Below, piece after piece: positions 58,533-64,000 of a stretch of DNA of 64,000 bases. Numbering within the stretch: position 1 is the first letter of the stretch; each line of letters opens with the position of its first letter. Made by a program: the position numbers and the translations under genes. The DNA lies in assembly GCA_000967895.1 (NCBI GenBank), contig FO203512.1, forward strand, positions 1,065,582-1,129,581, in the 5' to 3' direction. The stretch is from Oleispira antarctica RB-8 (GTDB taxonomy: Bacteria > Pseudomonadota > Gammaproteobacteria > Pseudomonadales > Oceanobacteraceae). The notes below the pieces were generated by a model. The model searched no databases. It was not told where the DNA came from and worked only from the letters and a program-made list of their open reading frames with translations.

Positions 58533-58951
58533 CACTGATGCTGTTCCAAGACACTATTGGTTAATTTCTGAAAAGCAAAGACAGTAATAAGTTATTCCTA
58601 TGCAACCCACACCAATCATCATTGTCACATTAAAACAAACCTAAGCGCTTATGTGTCCTTTAAGTCCACTATTTGTGAATGCAGTGAGCGGATATGTGCA
58701 TTCTATACAAAAAATTATGTCAATGAATTAATGGAGAAACATGAGGGATCTCAACGTTTATAGTATCTAAGGCTGGAATTACTCACTTCATCGTAAAAAG
58801 CCAAGCTATTCCATAAATAGACATTCTTCACTATTATCTATCCTCAAGTTAATATGAAAATACATCATGTACGATTTTCAGCAGAGAGCTGATTATGTAC
58901 GACAGGCTAATAATAAAAGGGATCTGAAAGATCTCGGTGGAATTCTAGAAC
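58533..58951 (+). other. Intergenic region upstream of the carboxylase genes
   Basis: About 420 bases, AT-rich, no gene. A promoter for the carboxylase operon is expected here, but no clear hexamers or operator stand out. Confidence 0.6.
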
Positions 58952-60619
58952 ATGACAAAAGCAAGCAAAGTGTCCAGTCCAGTGGCGTCATTAACGAATC
59001 CTTTCGATACAAAGAAGGAGGTTGAATTCAGTATTCCTGGTCAAGCGTCTTATGAACCAGGACTTTACGAAGAAAGCCTAAAGCAAGGCTACAAACTGAT
59101 TCAGCGTCCCAAAAAAGCCGCAGGTATTAATGCCATTACTCGTCAGCACGCTAAAAAGCGTATGACGATTTGGGAGCGTATCTCAGTTTTAACCGATGAA
59201 AGTCCAACGGTTCTATTCCAAAACTGGGGTAAGAACTTAGACGGCGCTTCGCTTGTGACAGCGATAGTGAAAATCAACGGTCGCGATGTTGCGCTCTATG
59301 GCCATGACTTTACAGTGCGTGCAGGCTCTATGGATGCGACTAACGGTAAAAAGCTAGCGCGTTTATTTGAACTGGCCGGCAAGCGCAAAATTCCATTAGT
59401 CGGTCTTAATGATAGCGCCGGTGCTTATGTCCCTGCGGGTGTGGGCGGCCTTGATGGTTATGCAGAAGCCTTTACCGCCTTGCGTAAAATCAGCGGTGTC
59501 GTGCCTTCTATCATGTGCATGTTTGGTTTTAACGCTGGCGGTGGTTCGTATTTGCCACGTCAGGGTAGCTTCATGATTCAACCGAATAATACCTTCTTTG
59601 GTTTAACGGGACCTGGTGTTGTTAAATCGGTATTGGGTGAAGACGTTACTCCTGATGAATTAGGCGGGCCAAGCGTTCATAGTCAAAGTGGTGTTACTGA
59701 TTTTGTAGTCAAAGATGAAGTGAGTGCACTGAAAAAAGTGAAACGTTTACTTAACTATATTCCAAATAATAATAGTGAATTTGCCCCTTACCAAGAAACC
59801 TCCGATCCGGTTGATCGTAGAACTTGGGATATTGATGTCCTATTAAAAAAAGCCTTCAACAGTCCAAGCGGATTTAATACCCCTATGGATGTCACCATCA
59901 TGATTCAGCAGCTATGTGATCATGGAGACTTCATGGAAATTCAACCTGATCGTGCGCGCAATACCATTACTGCTCTGGGTCGTATGGGTGGAAATGTTAT
60001 CGGTTTTGTGGCGAATAATTCAGCGGTTTCTTCGGGTCAGATTGATATTGCTGCTGCTTATAAAAATGCTCGCTTCATCCGCTTCTGTAATCTTTACAAC
60101 ATTCCTGTGATATTTATGGAAGATACGACAGGCTTCTTACCCGGTAAAGATCAAGAAGCCCAGGGTATCGTGCAAGCAGGTCGTGCAATGCTCGATGCGA
60201 TTATCGATTTACGCACTCCCCGTTTCTTATTGATTATTCGTAATGCGTTTGGCGGTGCTTACGCGTCTTATAATAACTATCCGACAGGTGCAGATTTCGT
60301 TATCGCATTACCTTCTACTCGCGCCGCAGTAATGGGGCCAGCAGGGGTTGAGTTTGTTTATAAAAATGAATTACGTGCCATTCGCAGTGCTGTTAAAAAC
60401 AAACAACAAACGGCGCAGTGGGCAAAAGAGCAAGAAGCATTATTAGCTAAGCGCTATGAAGAAGAACTCATGAATCCGAATGAAGCCCTAAGTCTAGGTT
60501 CTATTTCTCAAATTGTGATGCCAAGTGATTTACGTAAAGTTTTAAGTGAAAACATGAGTTTTCACTTACGCCATTACACACCAGAACCATTGAATGCCGT
60601 ACAGCGCGAGTTCCACTAG
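58952..60619 (+). CDS. Acyl-CoA carboxylase carboxyltransferase subunit (PccB-like)
   Basis: 555 residues, two crotonase-like halves. N half: [24 protein letters not shown] and [17 protein letters not shown] half: [50 protein letters not shown] and [13 protein letters not shown]. The glycine-rich segments stabilise the thioester enolate in this family. Transfers carboxyl from biotin to acyl-CoA. The biotin carboxylase gene and methylmalonyl-CoA epimerase follow, which points to propionyl-CoA as substrate. The first 60 residues are a less conserved extension. Confidence 0.9.
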   Translation: MTKASKVSSPVASLTNPFDTKKEVEFSIPGQASYEPGLYEESLKQGYKLIQRPKKAAGINAITRQHAKKRMTIWERISVLTDESPTVLFQNWGKNLDGASLVTAIVKINGRDVALYGHDFTVRAGSMDATNGKKLARLFELAGKRKIPLVGLNDSAGAYVPAGVGGLDGYAEAFTALRKISGVVPSIMCMFGFNAGGGSYLPRQGSFMIQPNNTFFGLTGPGVVKSVLGEDVTPDELGGPSVHSQSGVTDFVVKDEVSALKKVKRLLNYIPNNNSEFAPYQETSDPVDRRTWDIDVLLKKAFNSPSGFNTPMDVTIMIQQLCDHGDFMEIQPDRARNTITALGRMGGNVIGFVANNSAVSSGQIDIAAAYKNARFIRFCNLYNIPVIFMEDTTGFLPGKDQEAQGIVQAGRAMLDAIIDLRTPRFLLIIRNAFGGAYASYNNYPTGADFVIALPSTRAAVMGPAGVEFVYKNELRAIRSAVKNKQQTAQWAKEQEALLAKRYEEELMNPNEALSLGSISQIVMPSDLRKVLSENMSFHLRHYTPEPLNAVQREFH

Positions 60620-60697
60620 GTTTATTTGATTTTGAAAGCGATGACGCATTCATATAAAAAGAATTTAAAGCAACGTTTTGCTTAATAGGATTAGAAC

Positions 60698-63580
60698 ATG
60701 AGTAACGATTATTATTTAAATAACCCATTGGTACATAAAGACCGCCGTTTAGCGAAATCAAACAACGAGTGGGCGCAAAGTTTTGAGTGCAGCGACATGC
60801 GCCCATTAATTATTTGCCGTGGTCCTATTCGTAAAGAAGCAATGGATGTGTTCGAAGAAATGGGTATCGAGCATTACGGTATTCTGCTGTCTGAGAAAGA
60901 TTCAATCGTTTATCAAAATGCGCTCGCGCCAGAGCTGCGCCAGTTAACCGACCCTCAGCGTGTGCACCGTGTCCCAGATTATACCGGTGCTGATAAAGAA
61001 GAGCGTAATGTCCGTATTCAGCAAATCATAAGCATTGCTAAAGAAAATGGTTATAACTCTATTTTTACGGGTTATGGTTTTATGGCAGAAGACGAAACCA
61101 TGGTTGCGGCGATGGAAGACGCAGGTCTGAATTTTATTGGCCCCTGTTCTAAAACGGTTCATGACGCTGGCTTAAAAGATGAAGCTAAGCGCACGGCATT
61201 AAAAGTGGGTGTGAGTGTTACCCCCGGTATTGATAATGCAACAGCGATTACCTTAGTTAAAAAACACAGTGATGAAAAAGCGTTGCTGGCCTTGGCAAAA
61301 AAAGAACACCTAGTACTTGATCAAGCACTTTTTGATGATGCCGAAAGCTTGGTTGAAAAAGCCGATGTTGTATTAACCGCAGGTCATAAAAAAGGCATTG
61401 ATCTTTATACTATTGAAGAACTGCAAGAAACGATTCGTGAGCAAGTGATTGTGATGAGTCATAATTACCCTGAAAACCGTATTCGTCTTAAGTGCATTGG
61501 TGGCGGTGGTGGTAAAGGTCAGCGTATCTTGCCTAATCCAAATACATTGGAAGGCGAGGTAGAATCTCAAATAGCACAAGTTGCTGCGCAAGCGCCTTCT
61601 TTGGTATTAGAAATTCTAAACGAAGTTAAAGCAACGGGGCTAGGTGATAATAAAAACATTCTTATCGAGCTCAATATCGAAACCACGCGTCACCAAGAAA
61701 TACAGGTGATTGGTAATGGTCAGTGGAGTTTAGCACTGGGTGGTCGTGATTGTTCATTGCAAATGCATGAACAAAAACTATTAGAAGTGTCTGTCACCAC
61801 AGAAGAACTTGAAACAGCATTAACTGAAGCCGTAAAAGCAGGCCGAGATGTAGAAGCGAAGGTACTGAAGCAAGATTTAAAAACTTTGCATGCAATGGAA
61901 AAAGAATCGGAAACCTTTGGTGAAGCGGTAGGGCTTGATAGTGTATCAACATTCGAATGTATTGTTGATCGTGATAAACACTTCTTCATGGAAATGAATA
62001 CCCGCATTCAGGTAGAGCATCGCGTAACGGAATTATGTTATGCGTTGAGATTTGTTAATCCTGAAGATGAGACCGATTTCTTTATCGTAGAGTCTTTAGT
62101 TGAAGCAATGGTATTACTAGCCGCTCATGGCCCTCGCTTACCTAAACCAGAACGTATTAAACGTAATAATGCATCAGTAGAGGCGCGTTTAAACGCCACT
62201 AACCAAGCATTAGCCCCTCATGCCGGTGGTATCATTGAACACTGGTCAGATGCGCGTGAAGGTGAAATTCGTGACGATCAAGGTATCAGCTTACATAATC
62301 CTGATACTGATGTGTTCATGAAATATCACTTGGCAGGCGCATACGATAGTAATATCGCTTTGTTATTAACCGTGGGTAAAGATCGTTTAGGCAGCTATCA
62401 AGGTTTAGCAGAAGTATTACGTAAAACGGAATTAACCGGTAAAGACCTGTCGACTAATCTAGAGTTTCATTATGGATTGGTTAATTGGTTCTTGGGTAAT
62501 AATATTAATGCGCGCCCAACAACCCGCTTTATCGTGCCTTATTTGACGGCGGTTGGTTTATTAAAACAAAAAGCCAATAACCTTGATCTCAATTTTGCTT
62601 ACGAACAAGTCTGCAATAAAGCAATGGCAGCAGTTAAAGATGAAGACGCAAAGTCAGCGTTGCTCGACGTTTTAACTCGTAAGCAGCTATTATTAGTTCG
62701 TCCACTGGAAAACTTATTAGCAGAGCCCCACGTATTAGCAGGCTGGTTAAGCTTGAATCAAAAATACTTTGAGCTAAATGCCAAAGGTGAAATTATTTGG
62801 GTGGAAAATCCGGTTAAAGTATTATCTGAGGCGTATCACTTTTTGAATATGAACTTCAACGCCGACAATCCTGCTGCGAGTATGATTTGGGATCACGACC
62901 ATGAAGTTTTAAGTCAAGCTCTGAATTTTTATGCAGAATTAGAAAATATTTTAGAAATTTCAAACTATGCCGAGCTGTGTAAAGCATTGGTGAAAAAGAA
63001 ATCACCTGTTGATACTATCGAAAGCGCACAATGGTTGGCCATTCAATCGGCGCACTTGGGCTATCAAGCGGGTAATGAAATATTATCGCTATTACCTTTC
63101 ATCGGTATTCAGACTCAATTCTTCGACTTAAAAGTTAACGAAGACTTAAGTGTACACATTCCTGAATCGTTATTTGATAAAGAACTGCAAGTACAAATGG
63201 CTAAAGTACTGGTACCACCACCAACGGCCAAAAGTGATGAAATATTAGCTCCTACCGGTGGTATGTTTTATTCTTGCGAAGCGCCAGGTATGCCACCGCT
63301 AGTAAAAGAAGGTGCGCACTTTGAAGCGGGTCAGCCGTTGTATATTATTGAAGTCATGAAGATGTTTAATAAAGTGAAAGCCCCTTTTTCTGGAACGGTG
63401 GATAAAGTCTTGGTCGAGGACGATGGCGCTATCATCAGTAAAGGTCAGGTTTTGTTTAAAATTACTCCAGATGAAAAAGCGGTGGTTGAGTCACCTGATG
63501 TGATAAGCGCACGCATAGAAGCGCAGACCGCTGAATTTTTAGACTCTATTATTCTTTCAGCATCTCTTACGGCTAAATAG
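60698..63580 (+). CDS. Long biotin carboxylase/biotin carrier subunit of acyl-CoA carboxylase
   Basis: 960 residues against about 650-670 for typical PccA-type subunits. N-terminal biotin carboxylase: GYGFMAEDETMVAAMEDAGLNFIGP, ATP-grasp loop CIGGGGGKGQR, HQEIQVIGNGQW, GGRDCSLQMHEQKLLE and catalytic MEMNTRIQVEHRVTE. An extra segment of about 60 residues (about 175-240, VKKHSDEKALLALAKKEHL) splits the domain before the ATP loop. A long helical middle region (about 590-850) of unknown role follows. C-terminal biotinyl domain with biotinylated Lys888 in EVMKMF. Partner of the carboxyltransferase 78 bases upstream. Confidence 0.88.
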   Translation: MSNDYYLNNPLVHKDRRLAKSNNEWAQSFECSDMRPLIICRGPIRKEAMDVFEEMGIEHYGILLSEKDSIVYQNALAPELRQLTDPQRVHRVPDYTGADKEERNVRIQQIISIAKENGYNSIFTGYGFMAEDETMVAAMEDAGLNFIGPCSKTVHDAGLKDEAKRTALKVGVSVTPGIDNATAITLVKKHSDEKALLALAKKEHLVLDQALFDDAESLVEKADVVLTAGHKKGIDLYTIEELQETIREQVIVMSHNYPENRIRLKCIGGGGGKGQRILPNPNTLEGEVESQIAQVAAQAPSLVLEILNEVKATGLGDNKNILIELNIETTRHQEIQVIGNGQWSLALGGRDCSLQMHEQKLLEVSVTTEELETALTEAVKAGRDVEAKVLKQDLKTLHAMEKESETFGEAVGLDSVSTFECIVDRDKHFFMEMNTRIQVEHRVTELCYALRFVNPEDETDFFIVESLVEAMVLLAAHGPRLPKPERIKRNNASVEARLNATNQALAPHAGGIIEHWSDAREGEIRDDQGISLHNPDTDVFMKYHLAGAYDSNIALLLTVGKDRLGSYQGLAEVLRKTELTGKDLSTNLEFHYGLVNWFLGNNINARPTTRFIVPYLTAVGLLKQKANNLDLNFAYEQVCNKAMAAVKDEDAKSALLDVLTRKQLLLVRPLENLLAEPHVLAGWLSLNQKYFELNAKGEIIWVENPVKVLSEAYHFLNMNFNADNPAASMIWDHDHEVLSQALNFYAELENILEISNYAELCKALVKKKSPVDTIESAQWLAIQSAHLGYQAGNEILSLLPFIGIQTQFFDLKVNEDLSVHIPESLFDKELQVQMAKVLVPPPTAKSDEILAPTGGMFYSCEAPGMPPLVKEGAHFEAGQPLYIIEVMKMFNKVKAPFSGTVDKVLVEDDGAIISKGQVLFKITPDEKAVVESPDVISARIEAQTAEFLDSIILSASLTAK

Positions 63581-63592
63581 CAAGGTGACATT

Positions 63593-64000
63593 ATGATAGT
63601 TGCATTAGATCACATCGCGATTGCGGTTCCCGATTTAGAGAAATCGATTAAACGTTTTATGGAAGATTTTGGTCTTTCTTTTCAGGGCCAAGAAGATGTA
63701 GCAGCGGCTAAAACCAGCACCGCTTTTTTTCCATTAGCCGAAACCAGCATTGAATTAGTACACCCATTAAACGGTGAAGGTCCAATACAAGGGTATCTGG
63801 ATAAAAAAGGCGGTGGCTTGCATCATTTATGTTTTCGTAGCGATGACATAGACGCAGATGTTGAGCGCTTAAAAGAAAAAGGCTATCAGTTTTTATCAGA
63901 AGCACCGACGTTAGGTGCGCATAACTGTAGAGTTATCTTTATTCATCCAAAATCCTGTGATGGTGTTCTGATCGAGCTTAATCAGCCTCAAGATGCAAAT
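63593..64000 (+). CDS. mce: Methylmalonyl-CoA epimerase, partial at the window end
   Basis: 136 codons visible, no stop before the edge, and probably close to complete since the family is about 135-150 residues. Vicinal-oxygen-chelate fold: LDHIAIAVPDLEKSI (metal His), ETSIELVHPL (Glu), GGGLHHLCFRSDDID (His) and GVLIELNQP (Glu). Interconverts (S)- and (R)-methylmalonyl-CoA. With the carboxylase upstream it forms the route from propionyl-CoA toward succinyl-CoA; the mutase is not in the window. Confidence 0.93.
   Translation, partial: MIVALDHIAIAVPDLEKSIKRFMEDFGLSFQGQEDVAAAKTSTAFFPLAETSIELVHPLNGEGPIQGYLDKKGGGLHHLCFRSDDIDADVERLKEKGYQFLSEAPTLGAHNCRVIFIHPKSCDGVLIELNQPQDAN

Overview
The window looks like chromosomal DNA of a marine gammaproteobacterium, most likely an Oceanospirillales relative of the Oleispira / Bermanella / Thalassolituus type. 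This is inferred from the moderately low GC, the 16S rRNA sequence, the gammaproteobacterial envelope and lipid A gene order, and genes typical of marine bacteria. The genus is a guess. Almost all of the window is core genome. The accessory parts are one decayed insertion sequence and the repeat-rich flanks of an rRNA operon.

Layout. 1-7.3 kb: the 5' part of an outer-membrane TPR/barrel protein on the minus strand; a lone cyclic-nucleotide-binding protein; a 46-residue membrane protein resembling the cbb3 oxidase subunit CcoM, preceded by two perfect FNR/Anr boxes; two tandem alkaline phosphatases (one exported, one lipoprotein); trmN6; and an ABC exporter pair. 7.4-12.9 kb: dnaE, tilS and an exported protein, with no accA between dnaE and tilS. 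13.2-14.2 kb: an internally deleted IS3-family element. 14.6-20.2 kb: an envelope-sensing cluster (OmpA-like porin, OmpR-type regulator, LysM-FecR protein, CHASE2 histidine kinase). 20.2-23.8 kb: glnD and map on the minus strand. 24.2-39.0 kb: the long rpsB-tsf-pyrH-frr-uppS-cdsA-dxr-rseP-bamA-skp-lpxD-fabZ-lpxA-lpxB-rnhB run, joining translation, isoprenoid/phospholipid synthesis, outer-membrane assembly and lipid A synthesis. 39.1-51.7 kb: mostly single genes, including a flavoprotein, two GNATs, a diguanylate cyclase, an arsenosugar-type arsenite methyltransferase, YchJ, DUF3549, YqcC, a peroxiredoxin-glutaredoxin fusion, a gene behind a Fur-like box, CmoM, a nuclease-like protein with duplicated winged-helix units, and an AraC regulator. 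51.8-58.5 kb: a complete 16S-23S-5S operon with three tandem promoters and no spacer tRNA, flanked by structured repeats and rRNA debris. 58.9-64 kb: a biotin-dependent acyl-CoA carboxylase (probably propionyl-CoA) with an unusually long biotin carboxylase subunit, followed by methylmalonyl-CoA epimerase, which runs off the window.

The best leads for something undescribed are: (i) a family of dispersed nested hairpins whose stem sequences differ but stay complementary; (ii) the OmpA / response regulator / LysM-FecR / CHASE2-kinase cluster; (iii) the duplicated winged-helix plus PD-(D/E)XK-like protein; (iv) the 960-residue biotin carboxylase; (v) the FNR-box-controlled mini-membrane protein. 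I see no CRISPR array, prophage, toxin-antitoxin pair or tRNA gene. No database search was possible, so family names rest on motifs and length.
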